33,179 bases of DNA from Ancalomicrobiaceae bacterium (GTDB lineage: Bacteria; Pseudomonadota; Alphaproteobacteria; Rhizobiales; Ancalomicrobiaceae). Numbering within the stretch: position 1 is the stretch's first letter; each line of letters begins with the position of its first letter. The stretch spans positions 1 through 33,179 of the forward strand of contig JARLIU010000146.1 of assembly GCA_031291595.1 (NCBI GenBank), written 5' to 3'. Both the position numbers and the translations under genes were made by a program. Below, piece by piece: positions 1 through 8,608 of the stretch. The notes beneath the pieces are model-generated. The model worked only from the letters and a program-made list of their open reading frames with translations. It was not told the origin of the DNA and made no database searches.

Positions 1-294
1 GTAGCCGCATTGCGGCACCTGATTGGCGACCCAGGCTGCGACGACGCGGCGCCCGACCGGATCCTTCTCGATGGCCTCGATGGTCGTAATCGACCGTCCG
101 ATCACGGTTTCCGCCGGGGTGACGCACGAGCGGATCGCTTCACCGTCGATAAGCACGGTGCAGGCACCGCATTGCGCCAGGCCACAACCGTATTTGGTGC
201 CGGTCATCTCGAGTTCATCGCGGATGACCCATAGCAAAGGCGTATCCGCCTCGGCCTCGACTTGGTGGGTGATGCCGTTGATCGACAGTTCCAT
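1..294 (-). CDS. [2Fe-2S]-binding small subunit of a molybdenum hydroxylase (IorA-like), partial at C-terminus
   Basis: The minus strand gives 98 uninterrupted codons from an ATG at 294, continuing past the window edge. Four cysteines in the plant-ferredoxin arrangement (C37, C42, C45, C57, with C37 and C42-C45 in a CGLAQCGAC motif) would hold the first 2Fe-2S cluster. A further QCG near residue 96 begins the second, all-alpha 2Fe-2S domain, which is cut off. The spacing and the TPLLWVIRDEL segment resemble the alpha subunit of isoquinoline 1-oxidoreductase or aldehyde dehydrogenases of the xanthine oxidase family. This subunit passes electrons from a molybdopterin subunit that should be encoded just outside the window. 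A GGAG (plus-strand CTCC 302-305) lies 7 nt before the start. The family is clear; the substrate is not. Confidence 0.85.
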   Translation of the reverse strand, partial: MELSINGITHQVEAEADTPLLWVIRDELEMTGTKYGCGLAQCGACTVLIDGEAIRSCVTPAETVIGRSITTIEAIEKDPVGRRVVAAWVANQVPQCGY

Positions 295-664
295 TGGATC
301 GCTCCATTCGCTGTCCGGCAGGTTCTAGCGTGTGAGGAACACTGCAGTCGGACTGACGCCAGGACTGGCCGACATGGACGTTGCTTCGCGTTCGCTGCGG
401 CGCGACCGTCCCTCCTCCATCTCGGAGGACCTGTGCCTGCCGATCATGGCAAGCCCACCGCCTCCGCCTGAATGGCGGTCGCTTTGTCTACAGGATAGTA
501 CGTAGGTGATTTAGGCGGGAACGAGGAGAGGAGTACCGTCCCCGGCTGCAGATCCACTGGTGAGCACGCCAATGTGATGGCGTGACCGGGACCGCGTGAT
601 CCGGCGGCAGTCCGGCGGCCAGGTCGGTCGGGCAGCCGCGGCCGTCAGCCGTGTCTGTCGCGTC
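295..664. other. Intergenic region upstream of the iron-sulfur subunit gene
   Basis: About 370 bases without a convincing gene; the open frames here are GC-driven. It must carry the promoter of the minus-strand gene that starts at 294. An AT-richer patch around 485-515 contains a TACTAT hexamer on the minus strand and a weak inverted repeat (CTAC ... GTAG, 488-505), but no strong -35/-10 pair. A small stem, TCCTCC/GGAGGA with a 5-base loop, lies at 413-429. Confidence 0.4.
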
Positions 665-1444
665 TCAGGGTTTGGGGATGCCGATCGATCCCAGCCGCAC
701 CGCCGCCGCCTTGAGCGCGTCGATGTAGCGGTCGTGATTGCGCACGCCATCGTCGCGCGGTGCCACCAGGCACACCGTGGCGATGCAGCGGCGGCCCATG
801 CCGGGAACGGCGACGGCGAAACAACGGGTGAAGCTGTCGACGATGCTGTCGAAGGTGAACACGCCGGTACGCGCCGCCGCACGCGCCTCGCCGATGAAGG
901 CCATCGGATCGAGCCAGCTGCCGTCGGGCAGGCGGAAATCCTCGCGCGGGACGAAATCGAGAATCTCGCTGTCGCTCATGTCGGCAATCAGCAACCGGCC
1001 CGAGGCCGTCCAGGGAATTGGCACGGGACGGCCGATGTCGGACGAAATGCGAAACGGCCGCGCCCCCTCGCGCATCCGGACGACGGCGTATTTGTTGCCG
1101 TCGAGCATGCAGAACTGGGCGGTTTCGCGGGTTTCCGTCGCCAGTCCTTCGAGCACGCGATCGCATTCGCGGGTGAAGTCGTAATGCTCCTCGTAGGCGT
1201 TGCCGAGGAAGAACAGTTTGCGGCCGAGGTAGACGCGTCCCTCGCCGTCCACATGTTCGAGAATGCCTTGCCGCAGCAACAGACCGACCAGTTCGTACAC
1301 GGACGAGCGCGGCGCGCCGATCTGTGAGGCGATCTCGTTGGGATTGGCGGGTTCGCGCCTGAGGCGCAGGTAGTCCAGGATCTCGAAGGCGCGGTCGAGG
1401 CCTCGCGCCCGCTTTGCAACCGCCTGATCCGCCATGACGTCCAT
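665..1444 (-). CDS. IclR family transcriptional regulator
   Basis: A 259-residue protein of typical IclR length. Residues about 14-75 form the N-terminal winged helix-turn-helix (RAFEILDYLRL, then PNEIASQIGAPRSSVYELVGLLL and GILEH with a YLGRKLFFLG wing/linker). The remainder is the IclR effector domain, with features such as PWTASGRLLIADMSD and the closing GRRCIATVCLVAP strand. The gene is divergent from the ABC-transporter operon starting at 1787, the usual arrangement for a local regulator. The shared 340-base gap contains a strong promoter and a long-spaced inverted repeat, so this protein is the best candidate to control operon A and itself. An in-frame ATG four codons downstream (MADQAV) is an alternative start. 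The ligand is unknown; a compound imported by operon A is the natural guess. Confidence 0.9.
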   Translation of the reverse strand: MDVMADQAVAKRARGLDRAFEILDYLRLRREPANPNEIASQIGAPRSSVYELVGLLLRQGILEHVDGEGRVYLGRKLFFLGNAYEEHYDFTRECDRVLEGLATETRETAQFCMLDGNKYAVVRMREGARPFRISSDIGRPVPIPWTASGRLLIADMSDSEILDFVPREDFRLPDGSWLDPMAFIGEARAAARTGVFTFDSIVDSFTRCFAVAVPGMGRRCIATVCLVAPRDDGVRNHDRYIDALKAAAVRLGSIGIPKP

Positions 1445-1670
1445 GTTCGTTGCCTCATCCGCCAGTCCGCCGGCACATGTTGCTTGTGAAACGCGTCTCC
1501 CGGGGTGTCAACAGCTCATGCGCGCGTCCGCAAGGCGCTCGCGGCCGGCGGCGCCTGGCGGACGACTCCGACAAGCTATTGTAAACGCATCCGGAATTGC
1601 GCGACGCCCGCGCTCGACCCCGTCGTCGTTTCCGCGCCGCCAAAGCCCCGGCCAGCCTGCAAGCTTCCTG

Positions 1671-1698
1671 TTGCAAAGCCTGAAATTGGGCCTATAGT
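1671..1698 (+). promoter_or_regulatory. Probable sigma-70 promoter of operon A
   Basis: TTGCAA (1671-1676), a 16-base spacer and TATAGT (1693-1698) match the -35 and -10 consensus well. This predicts a transcript start near 1705 and a leader of about 80 nt before the binding-protein gene at 1787. The last base of the -10 box is the first base of the inverted repeat described separately. Confidence 0.6.
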
Positions 1699-1747
1699 TT
1701 CGATGTCCGGTATTTGGTGTGCATGTCCACAATAACAGACATCGAAA
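1698..1747. promoter_or_regulatory. Candidate operator: 10-bp inverted repeat with 30-base spacer
   Basis: TTTCGATGTC (1698-1707) and GACATCGAAA (1738-1747) are perfect inverse complements. The two arms start 40 bp apart, close to four helical turns. Inside, ATGTCC occurs twice (1703-1708 and 1723-1728), 20 bp apart. The element covers the predicted transcript start of operon A, a position expected for repression. IclR proteins often bind as dimers of dimers to extended operators, so the divergent IclR is the likely binder; this is inference. Confidence 0.5.
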
Positions 1748-1786
1748 GCGACAGCAACCAGGATCGCCAATAGAGGGGGAATAGTC

Positions 1787-2851
1787 ATGAGTCGCATTGC
1801 CTCGAACCTGCATCTCGGCCGTGCCCTGCTGGCGGGCGCCGCCATCGCGGTGTTCTCACTCGCCATCGCCTCGCAGGCGAATGCCGCCGCCGCCTGCATC
1901 AAGGGCGACCGCAAGGCGCCGTTTACGGTCGGTTGGGCCAACATCTATTCCGTTCCGACCTGGATGAAGCAGACCGAAGGCACGATCACCGACGAGGTCG
2001 CGACGCTGAAGAAGGCGGGTCTCGTCAAGGATCTGATGATCACTGACGCCCAGGGCAACGCCCAGACCCAGATCCAGCAGATCCAGTCGATGATCGACGC
2101 CAACCTCGACGCCATCATCGTCGAGGCGGGCTCCTCCACTGCGCTCAACCGCGTCATCGCCGACGCCTGCACCAAGGGCATCGCCGTCATCAACTTCGAC
2201 AGCCTCGTCGACACCGACAAGCTGACCGCCAAGATCAACACCGATTCCAACGAATGGGGCAGCAGAGCCGCCACGTGGCTGGTCGACCAGCTGCATGGCA
2301 AGGGCAAGATCGTCATCATGAACGGTCCGGCCGGCGTCTCGGTCAGCGACGACCGTCGCAAGGGCGCGCAGCCGGTGCTCGCCGCCAACCCCGGCATCGA
2401 GGTGATCACCGAGACCAACACCGAATACAACGTCGCCCCGGCGCAGGAGGCGATGACCAGCCTGTTGTTCGCCCATCCCGACATCGACGGCGTGTTGTCG
2501 CTCGGCGGCGCCCTGTCGGCCGGCTCCGTCATGGCGTTCGACCGCCAGGGCCGTGCCCAGGTCCCGACCACCGGCGAGAACGCCCGCCAGTTCCTCGAAC
2601 TGTGGAAGGCAAAGAAGCTCAAGGGCTGGGCCACCATGCAGCCCAACTGGCTCGGCGCGCTCTCCGTCTACACCGCCGTCAAGGCGCTGCAGGGCCAGGA
2701 CGTCCCGGCCTTCATCAAGGTGCCGCTGCCGGTCATCGACGACTCGACCATCGACGGCTACCTGGCCAAGGCCAAGGATTTCCCGGCTGACGGCTATATC
2801 TACTCGTCGTACGACCAGGCCCTGTTCGACAAGCTGCTGGCACAGCACTGA
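1787..2851 (+). CDS. CUT2-type sugar ABC transporter substrate-binding protein (operon A)
   Basis: A 354-residue periplasmic binding protein. Residues 1 to about 34 are a Sec signal peptide (hydrophobic run then ASQANA-AAA). The mature part follows the ribose-binding-protein fold: an opening GWANIY strand, a QIQSMIDANLDAIIVEAGS segment, VINFDSLVD, GKGKIVIMNGPAG and later DGVLSLGGALSAG. The start is set by an AGAGGGGGA ribosome-binding sequence just upstream. It is the first gene of operon A and only 28 bases separate it from the ATPase. It would capture the solute and deliver it to the two permeases. The downstream enzymes suggest the solute may be an acylated amino-acid or aminosugar-like compound rather than a plain sugar. 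Confidence 0.9.
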   Translation: MSRIASNLHLGRALLAGAAIAVFSLAIASQANAAAACIKGDRKAPFTVGWANIYSVPTWMKQTEGTITDEVATLKKAGLVKDLMITDAQGNAQTQIQQIQSMIDANLDAIIVEAGSSTALNRVIADACTKGIAVINFDSLVDTDKLTAKINTDSNEWGSRAATWLVDQLHGKGKIVIMNGPAGVSVSDDRRKGAQPVLAANPGIEVITETNTEYNVAPAQEAMTSLLFAHPDIDGVLSLGGALSAGSVMAFDRQGRAQVPTTGENARQFLELWKAKKLKGWATMQPNWLGALSVYTAVKALQGQDVPAFIKVPLPVIDDSTIDGYLAKAKDFPADGYIYSSYDQALFDKLLAQH

Positions 2852-2879
2852 CGTCGACCATCCGAAGGGACCGACCGCA

Positions 2880-4388
2880 ATGGACGGGACTACGCCGCTC
2901 GTCGAAGCCCGCGGCATTTCCAAGGGCTTTTTCGGAAATCCCGTGCTGAAGGCGGTCGACATCGCCCTCCATCCGGGCAGGATCCACGCCCTGCTCGGCG
3001 AGAACGGCGCCGGCAAGTCCACGCTGATCAACCTCTTGTCCGGCGCGCTGCAGCCGGACGGCGGCGACATCCGCGTGGACGGAAAGCCGGTGACCAGGCT
3101 GACGCCCCAGGGCGCCCGCGCCGCCGGCGTGGCCGTGGTGCAGCAGGAGCTCAGCCTGGCGGCCGAGCTGTCGATCGCCGAAAACATCGGCCTCGGCGCC
3201 GCACCACGCCGCTTCGGCCTCCTCGACTACCGGGCACTGCGCGACAGGGCGGCAGCCGCGTCGGCCCTGGTCGGGTTGACGGAACCCCTCGAGATGCCGG
3301 TCGGCGACCTGCCGCTCGGCCGGCGGCAGATGGTGGAGATCGCCAAGGCGTTGTTTCGAGAGCCGCGCGTGCTCATCCTCGACGAGCCGACATCGTCGCT
3401 GTCCGCGCACGAAGCGGGCGTTCTGTCGGGGCTGGTGCGCACGCTCGCCGCCCGCGGCGTCGCCGTGCTGTACATTTCCCACCGCCTCAACGAGGTGCAG
3501 GCGCTGTGCGACTACGTCACGGTGCTCAAGGACGGCGTGGTGACGGCGGACCGTTCGCTCGCCGACGTCAGCGCCGAGGGACTGGTACGGCTGATGGTCG
3601 GCCGCGATCCCGGCGATATGTTCCCCGCCTTCAAGCCGGCCGCGGCGGGCGAGCACCTCATCAGGGTCGACGGCTTCTCGGCCGGCGCCGTCTACGACGT
3701 GGCGTTTTCCGCCCGGGCCGGCGAGATCGTCGGCATCGGCGGCCTGATCGGACAGGGGCAGGAGGATTTCCTCCTGGGTCTTTACGGCGCCATCCCGGCC
3801 GTCGCATCGAGCGCCGCGATCTGCGGCGTCGGACACCTTCTGGCGGGCGTCGGCGCGGCCACCGCGGCCGGCCTCGCCTACGTGCCGGCCGACCGCAAGA
3901 AGGAGGGCCTCGTCCTCCCCCACACCATCGCCGCCAACCTGATGCTGCCGTCGCTCGGCCGGCTGATGCGGCATGGCTTGCGCGACCGGCGCGGCGAGGC
4001 GGCGCTGGTCGCCGATCTCGCCCGGCAGCTCGCCATCCGGGGCGACACCGGCCGTCCGGTGCAGGCGCTGTCCGGCGGCAACCAGCAGAAGGTGGCGTTG
4101 GCCAAGTGGCTGCCGCTTGGCCCCCGCGTACTGCTGCTCAACGACCCGACGCGTGGCGTCGACGTCGGCACCAAACGGGAAATCTACCTGATGCTGCGGG
4201 CGTTCGCCGACGCGGGCAAGCTCATCCTGCTGTTGAGCTCCGATACGCCCGAGCTCGTCCATCTGTGCGACCGGGTCGCCGTCTTCCGCGAGGGCCGCGT
4301 CGTGGCGACGCTCGCCCACGGTAACGCAAGCGAAGAGGCGATCGTCGGCGCCGCCATGGGTCTTGCCACGAAGGAGCTGGCGGCATGA
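2880..4388 (+). CDS. CUT2-type sugar ABC transporter ATP-binding protein (operon A)
   Basis: A 502-residue duplicated ATPase, the normal length for the RbsA/MglA type. The N-terminal domain has an intact Walker A (GENGAGKST, about residues 41-49), a degenerate signature (LPLGRRQMVEIAKAL) and Walker B VLILDEPTSSL. In the C-terminal domain the Walker A position is GLIGQGQ without the lysine, the signature is canonical (LSGGNQQKVALAKWL), and Walker B reads VLLLNDPTRGVDV. Loss of the second Walker A is usual in this family. The longer open frame upstream overlaps the binding-protein gene, so the ATG at 2880 before MDGTTPLVEA is chosen; an AAGGGA lies just before it. Its stop overlaps the next start (ATGA). 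Confidence 0.92.
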   Translation: MDGTTPLVEARGISKGFFGNPVLKAVDIALHPGRIHALLGENGAGKSTLINLLSGALQPDGGDIRVDGKPVTRLTPQGARAAGVAVVQQELSLAAELSIAENIGLGAAPRRFGLLDYRALRDRAAAASALVGLTEPLEMPVGDLPLGRRQMVEIAKALFREPRVLILDEPTSSLSAHEAGVLSGLVRTLAARGVAVLYISHRLNEVQALCDYVTVLKDGVVTADRSLADVSAEGLVRLMVGRDPGDMFPAFKPAAAGEHLIRVDGFSAGAVYDVAFSARAGEIVGIGGLIGQGQEDFLLGLYGAIPAVASSAAICGVGHLLAGVGAATAAGLAYVPADRKKEGLVLPHTIAANLMLPSLGRLMRHGLRDRRGEAALVADLARQLAIRGDTGRPVQALSGGNQQKVALAKWLPLGPRVLLLNDPTRGVDVGTKREIYLMLRAFADAGKLILLLSSDTPELVHLCDRVAVFREGRVVATLAHGNASEEAIVGAAMGLATKELAA

Positions 4389-5350
4389 CCCCCTCGGCAT
4401 CGCCCTCCGGCTCGCTGTATTTCGCCATCCAGCGGCGGCGCAACCGTGGCCTCGGTGGGCTCTATCTGGTTGTGGCCGCCTTCCTCGTCGTCTATGGCGT
4501 CCTGTTCCCGGGCCTCTTGAGCGTCGGCGGCTTCTCCAAGTTCTCGCAGAACTGGTTCCCCTTGGCGCTCGTCACTATGGCGCAGGCGCTGTTGATGCTG
4601 AACGGCGGCATCTCGCTGGCCATCGGCCCGCTGGTGAGCCTCGGCGGCGTCGTCGCGGCGATCACCATGGGCGGGCCGGCAGGCGCATTCGGCGGTCTCT
4701 TGGCCGTCGTCGTCGCCGGCCTCGTCATCGGTGCGCTCACCGGCCTGATCGTCGCCTACATGCGACTGCCGGCGATCATCGTCACGCTGGCCGGCTCGTT
4801 CATCATCACCGGCGTGGCGCTGCTCTTGCTGCCGCGGCCGGGCGGTTCCATCCCCGACTGGCTGTCGCAGGCGCTGGCCGGCCAGCAGCCGACGGCTTTC
4901 GCCCTGCTCGTGCTGGTACTCTGCGCCTGGAAGCTGTTCCTGGCGACGCCGCTCGGCATCGGTGTCTACGCCGTCGGCGACAATCCGGTTGGGGCCTTTC
5001 GCTCCGGCGTGCCGGTGGAGCGCGTCCGCGTCGTCTCCTTCGCCGTCTCCGGCCTGCTCGCCGCGCTCGCCGGCCTGTTCGTCGCCGCCCAGACCGGCTC
5101 GGGCGATCCAGTGATCGGCACGTCGTTCACGCTCAACTCCATCGCCGGCGCCGTGCTCGGCGGCGTCGGCTTTCTCGGCGGCAAGGGCACCATGCGCGGC
5201 GCCATTGCAGGCAGCCTGCTGTTATCGGTGATGATCAACGTCATGTTCTTCCTCGGCTTCCCGCCGGTCGCCCAATATGTGGCGCAAGGCGTCATCATCG
5301 TCGGCGCCGTCGCCATTCCCGAATTCGCCGGTCGGTGGAGGAAAGCATGA
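4385..5350 (+). CDS. CUT2-type ABC transporter permease 1 (operon A)
   Basis: A 321-residue polytopic membrane protein of the BPD_transp_2/RbsC family, with about eight to ten hydrophobic helices. The family motif GGIDLSVG is degenerate here (GGISLAIG, around residue 75), while the C-terminal part (AGAVLGGVGFLGGKGTMRGAIAGS) is typical. The N-terminus carries a basic stretch (IQRRRNRG) before the first helix. The start overlaps the ATPase stop as ATGA, and the stop overlaps the next permease in the same way, so the pair is translationally coupled. It would form a heterodimeric channel with permease 2. Confidence 0.9.
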   Translation: MTPSASPSGSLYFAIQRRRNRGLGGLYLVVAAFLVVYGVLFPGLLSVGGFSKFSQNWFPLALVTMAQALLMLNGGISLAIGPLVSLGGVVAAITMGGPAGAFGGLLAVVVAGLVIGALTGLIVAYMRLPAIIVTLAGSFIITGVALLLLPRPGGSIPDWLSQALAGQQPTAFALLVLVLCAWKLFLATPLGIGVYAVGDNPVGAFRSGVPVERVRVVSFAVSGLLAALAGLFVAAQTGSGDPVIGTSFTLNSIAGAVLGGVGFLGGKGTMRGAIAGSLLLSVMINVMFFLGFPPVAQYVAQGVIIVGAVAIPEFAGRWRKA

Positions 5351-6297
5351 AGGCGGCCTCGATCTCCCGCGGCCTGTTGCGCAATCCGCCGCTCATCACC
5401 CTGGCGCTTGTCGCCCTGGTCTGGATCGTCGCCGGCCTGAGCCTCAGGGGTTTCGCCGCCGTCGGCCACTTGCGCTACATCCTCGAACTGTCGGCGATCA
5501 TCGGCATCGTCGCCGCCGGACAGACGCTGGTGATCCTGGTCGGCGGCATCGACCTGTCGGTCGGCGCGGTGATTACCGTCACCGCCATCCTGTTGCCGCT
5601 GATCTCGCCGGACTGGGACCCGACCGGACTTCTCGGCGTGGTGTTGACGCTCGCCATCGCCGCCGTCATCGGCCTCGCCAACGCCATGGGGCAGGTATTC
5701 CTCAAGGTGCCGGCCATCATCATGACGCTGGCCATGGCCACTTTCCTGCAGGGTCTGCTGGTGCTGATCGCCGGCGGCAGCGCGGTCTCCGTCACCAACG
5801 AGGCGGTGATCTGGCTGGGCTCGGCCAGACCCTTCGGCGTGCCGGCCGGCATCATCGTCTGGATCGCGGTCGCCGCCGCCGTGCTCACCGCCATTCATCG
5901 CCGCCCGTTCGGCGCGCGCCTGCTCGCCCTCGGCGCCAACCCGTTGGCGGCGCGGCTGTCGGGCGTCGACGTCAGCCGCACCACGTTCGCCGTCTATGCG
6001 CTTGCCGGCTTGTTCTCCGGCCTCGCCGGCCTCCTCGTCCTCGGCATGAACCGCCAGGGCTACGTCGGCATCGGCGATCCCTATCTGATGACGTCGATCG
6101 CCGCCGTGGTGCTGGGTGGCACCTCGATCCTCGGCGGGCGCGGCAGCTACGCCGGCACCATTCCGGGAGCGATCCTCCTGGTGACGACGACCGCGCTGAT
6201 CACCGTCGTCAACGCATCGCCGGGCTGGCGGTCGATCATGTTCGGCTCGCTGATCCTGGCGCTCTTGCTCATTTCCGGACGCGAGGCGCAGCGATGA
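5347..6297 (+). CDS. CUT2-type ABC transporter permease 2 (operon A)
   Basis: A 316-residue membrane protein of the RbsC family with the intact motif VGGIDLSVGAVIT (around residue 62), a conserved ALGANPLAARLSGV loop and the terminal VVLGGTSILGGRGSYAGT block. The open frame extends far upstream through permease 1, but the ATG at 5347, preceded by GGAGGAAAGC and overlapping the previous stop, is the sensible start. The next gene starts inside its stop codon (ATGA at 6294), so the transporter and the catabolic genes form one operon. Confidence 0.9.
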   Translation: MKAASISRGLLRNPPLITLALVALVWIVAGLSLRGFAAVGHLRYILELSAIIGIVAAGQTLVILVGGIDLSVGAVITVTAILLPLISPDWDPTGLLGVVLTLAIAAVIGLANAMGQVFLKVPAIIMTLAMATFLQGLLVLIAGGSAVSVTNEAVIWLGSARPFGVPAGIIVWIAVAAAVLTAIHRRPFGARLLALGANPLAARLSGVDVSRTTFAVYALAGLFSGLAGLLVLGMNRQGYVGIGDPYLMTSIAAVVLGGTSILGGRGSYAGTIPGAILLVTTTALITVVNASPGWRSIMFGSLILALLLISGREAQR

Positions 6298-7250
6298 CGC
6301 GGATCTACCGCGGACCGGTGATCGACCCGCACCACCATCTCTGGGACCTGACGCTCGACCGCCATCCCTGGCTGACGCGCCGGCCGGCGGACGCCGAGGA
6401 GATGGTGTACGGCAGCCCGGCAGCCATCCGGCGCGACTATGGCGTTGCCGACTATCGTCGTGACGCCGCCGGACAGACCATCGTCGCCACCGTCCATGTC
6501 GAGGCCGGTTGGGCGGACGGCCACCCGCTCGAAGAGAGCCGCTGGCTCGACGGGCTCGACCATTCGTCCGGCGTTGCCGCCCGCTATGTGGCGCGCGTGC
6601 CGCTCGACGCCGAAGGCGCCGCCGCGATGATCGCCGCGGAGGCGGAGAACCCGCGCGTCGTCGGCATCCGCGACATCGTCAGCTGGCACGACCAACCGGC
6701 CAAGTCGTTCGCCCGCGCTCCCGGACTGATGAGCGATCCGGCCTGGCGCGCTGGTCTTGCCGCCGTCGAGCGGCAGGGCCTGGTGTTCGACCTGATGCTC
6801 TATCCCTGGCAGATGCCCGAGGCGGAGCGGCTCGTCGCCGCTTTCCCGGACCTCACGTTCGTGCTCGAACACGCGGGCAGCCCCGCTGACCGCAGCGATG
6901 CCGGCATGGCGCTGTGGCGCGACGGATTGGCTGGACTTTCGCGCTACCGGAACCTCGCGGTGAAGATCAGCGATCTCGTCGCCTATGACACCAACTGGAC
7001 GCTGCACAGCCTGTCGCCGGTGATCCGCCACGCCATCGACTGTTTCGGAGCGGAGCGGACGATGTTCGGCTCGGACTTCCCCGTCGCCGGACTGCACGCC
7101 GGCTTCGCCGCGGTTTACGACGTGCTTCGAACGGTCGCTGCCGCCTATGGCGAGGACGAACAGCGGGCGATGTTTTTCGGCACCGCCAACCGCATCTACC
7201 GGCTCGGCCTCGCGGCCAACGCCGGGCCCGACGATTTCCTCGAGGAGTGA
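6294..7250 (+). CDS. Amidohydrolase-2 family hydrolase (L-fuconolactonase-like)
   Basis: A 318-residue TIM-barrel metal-dependent hydrolase of the amidohydrolase-2 family. The N-terminal DPHHHLWDL gives the HxH-type metal site and the following HPWL is common in the fuconolactonase branch. Further on are VHVEAGW, VLEHAGSP (catalytic or ligand His) and the family's closing MFGSDFPVAGL with its conserved aspartate. Relatives hydrolyse sugar lactones or decarboxylate/hydrolyse ring compounds. Its place directly after the importer suggests an early step on the imported compound, such as lactone opening. It is translationally coupled to permease 2 by a 4-base overlap. Family assignment is firm; the reaction is not. 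Confidence 0.85.
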   Translation: MTRIYRGPVIDPHHHLWDLTLDRHPWLTRRPADAEEMVYGSPAAIRRDYGVADYRRDAAGQTIVATVHVEAGWADGHPLEESRWLDGLDHSSGVAARYVARVPLDAEGAAAMIAAEAENPRVVGIRDIVSWHDQPAKSFARAPGLMSDPAWRAGLAAVERQGLVFDLMLYPWQMPEAERLVAAFPDLTFVLEHAGSPADRSDAGMALWRDGLAGLSRYRNLAVKISDLVAYDTNWTLHSLSPVIRHAIDCFGAERTMFGSDFPVAGLHAGFAAVYDVLRTVAAAYGEDEQRAMFFGTANRIYRLGLAANAGPDDFLEE

Positions 7251-7255
7251 CTGTG

Positions 7256-8572
7256 ATGGCCGAATTGCCGCGTTTCGGCGCCGACGCCGACTTCCTGCTA
7301 CACGATCGCCTGCGCGGTTTTCCGGCCGGCCACGCGCCGATCGCCGCCGGCCGGCTCGGCGAACTCGGGCTGAAGCCGTTCGACGGCGCGATGCAGTTGC
7401 CGCTGATTTCGCTTGACCTCACGGCGTTCGACGCCAATGCGGCACTGATGCTGCGCTATGTCCAAGAGCAAGGCGTCGCCATCGCGCCGCATGCCAAGAC
7501 GCCGATGAGCCCGGCGCTGGCCCGTCGCCTGGTCGAGGCCGGCGCCTGGGGCACCACGGTTGCCGACATCCGCCAGGCATCGGTGATGCTGGCATCAGGG
7601 CTCACCCGGCTGATCATCGCCAACGAGATCGGCGGACATGCCTCGGCAAAACGCCTCGCCGCGGTGCTCGCCGGTCACGCGGCTGCCGAGATCTTCATCT
7701 TCGCCGATACGCCGGAACTGGTCGAAGCGCTTGCCGCCGCTTGGGCGGAGCATAGCGACTTGCCGCGCCTCGGGATCCTCGCCGAACTCGGCCTGGCGCG
7801 CGGCGGTGCCCGCACGCTCGAGGCGGCAACTGCCGTGGCCGATGCCGCGCTCGCCCGCGAGTCGCCACGCTTCCGCCTGGCCGGCGTCGCGGCCTACGAG
7901 GGCGCCGCGGTAACGCCCGATCCGGCCGAAACCAGAGAGCGGATCGGCCGTCTGATGGCGATGACCGGCGACCTGCTGGCGGCGGTGCGGGCCCGTGTCG
8001 GCACCGAACGACCGCTCGTCGTCACGGCCGGCGGCTCAGTCTATTTCGACCTTGTGGTGAAAGCGCTGCAGCCGGCGATCGCGGGCGACGGCCGGGCGAC
8101 GCTGGTGCTCAGAAGCGGGGCCATCTTCTTCCACGACCATGGCGTTTACGACCGTGGCCTGAAGGGGCTCGATGCGCGTGGCGGCTTCGTCCTGGATGGC
8201 CAACCCGTCGCCGCGGCCGCCGTGTTCCGGCCGGCGCTGCGGCTGTGGGCGGAAGTGCTGTCACGGCCCGAGCCGGGGCTTGCCGTCTGCGGCATGGGCC
8301 ATCGCGATGTCGCCATCGACCAGGGCTATCCGCGTCCGCTCGCCCTTTACCGCGACGGCCGCCGGATCAGCGACCTCGCCGGTGCCACCGTGAGCAAGCT
8401 CAACGACCAGCACGCCTTCCTCGACGCGGCCGAAAACCTCGGCATCGAGGTTGGCGACGTCGTCGAATTCGGCATTTCGCACCCCTGCACCTGCCTCGAC
8501 CGTCATGCCGTCGTCTACGGCCTCGACGAGACGCAGACGGCGACGACCGCCTTTCCGACCAGCTTCGGCTGA
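7256..8572 (+). CDS. Fold-type III PLP enzyme, D-serine dehydratase-like / D-threonine aldolase-like
   Basis: A 438-residue protein of the alanine-racemase-N / DSD1-like family. The HAKT motif (about residues 79-82) supplies the Schiff-base lysine. Near the C-terminus SHPCTCLDR gives a His-x-Cys pair (about H409, C411), matching the zinc pair of eukaryotic-type D-serine dehydratase rather than the His-x-Asp reported for bacterial D-threonine aldolase. The expected reaction is zinc-assisted elimination or retro-aldol cleavage of a D-3-hydroxy amino acid. The start is the ATG at 7256, with GAGGAG 8 bases upstream; a GTG at 7247 overlapping the previous stop is less likely because that ribosome-binding sequence would run into it. 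A RidA gene follows directly, fitting an enzyme that releases an enamine. Confidence 0.82.
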   Translation: MAELPRFGADADFLLHDRLRGFPAGHAPIAAGRLGELGLKPFDGAMQLPLISLDLTAFDANAALMLRYVQEQGVAIAPHAKTPMSPALARRLVEAGAWGTTVADIRQASVMLASGLTRLIIANEIGGHASAKRLAAVLAGHAAAEIFIFADTPELVEALAAAWAEHSDLPRLGILAELGLARGGARTLEAATAVADAALARESPRFRLAGVAAYEGAAVTPDPAETRERIGRLMAMTGDLLAAVRARVGTERPLVVTAGGSVYFDLVVKALQPAIAGDGRATLVLRSGAIFFHDHGVYDRGLKGLDARGGFVLDGQPVAAAAVFRPALRLWAEVLSRPEPGLAVCGMGHRDVAIDQGYPRPLALYRDGRRISDLAGATVSKLNDQHAFLDAAENLGIEVGDVVEFGISHPCTCLDRHAVVYGLDETQTATTAFPTSFG

Positions 8573-8608
8573 GTTCCTCGCCAACGAACCAAAGACAAAG
8601 GAAAGCCA

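Noticed and set aside
2733-4400. A 555-codon minus-strand open frame opposite the operon A ATPase
   Set aside because: It mirrors a clear ATPase gene. Its sequence is rich in Arg, Gly, Ala, Asp and His with no recognisable domain, as expected for antisense frames in GC-rich DNA.
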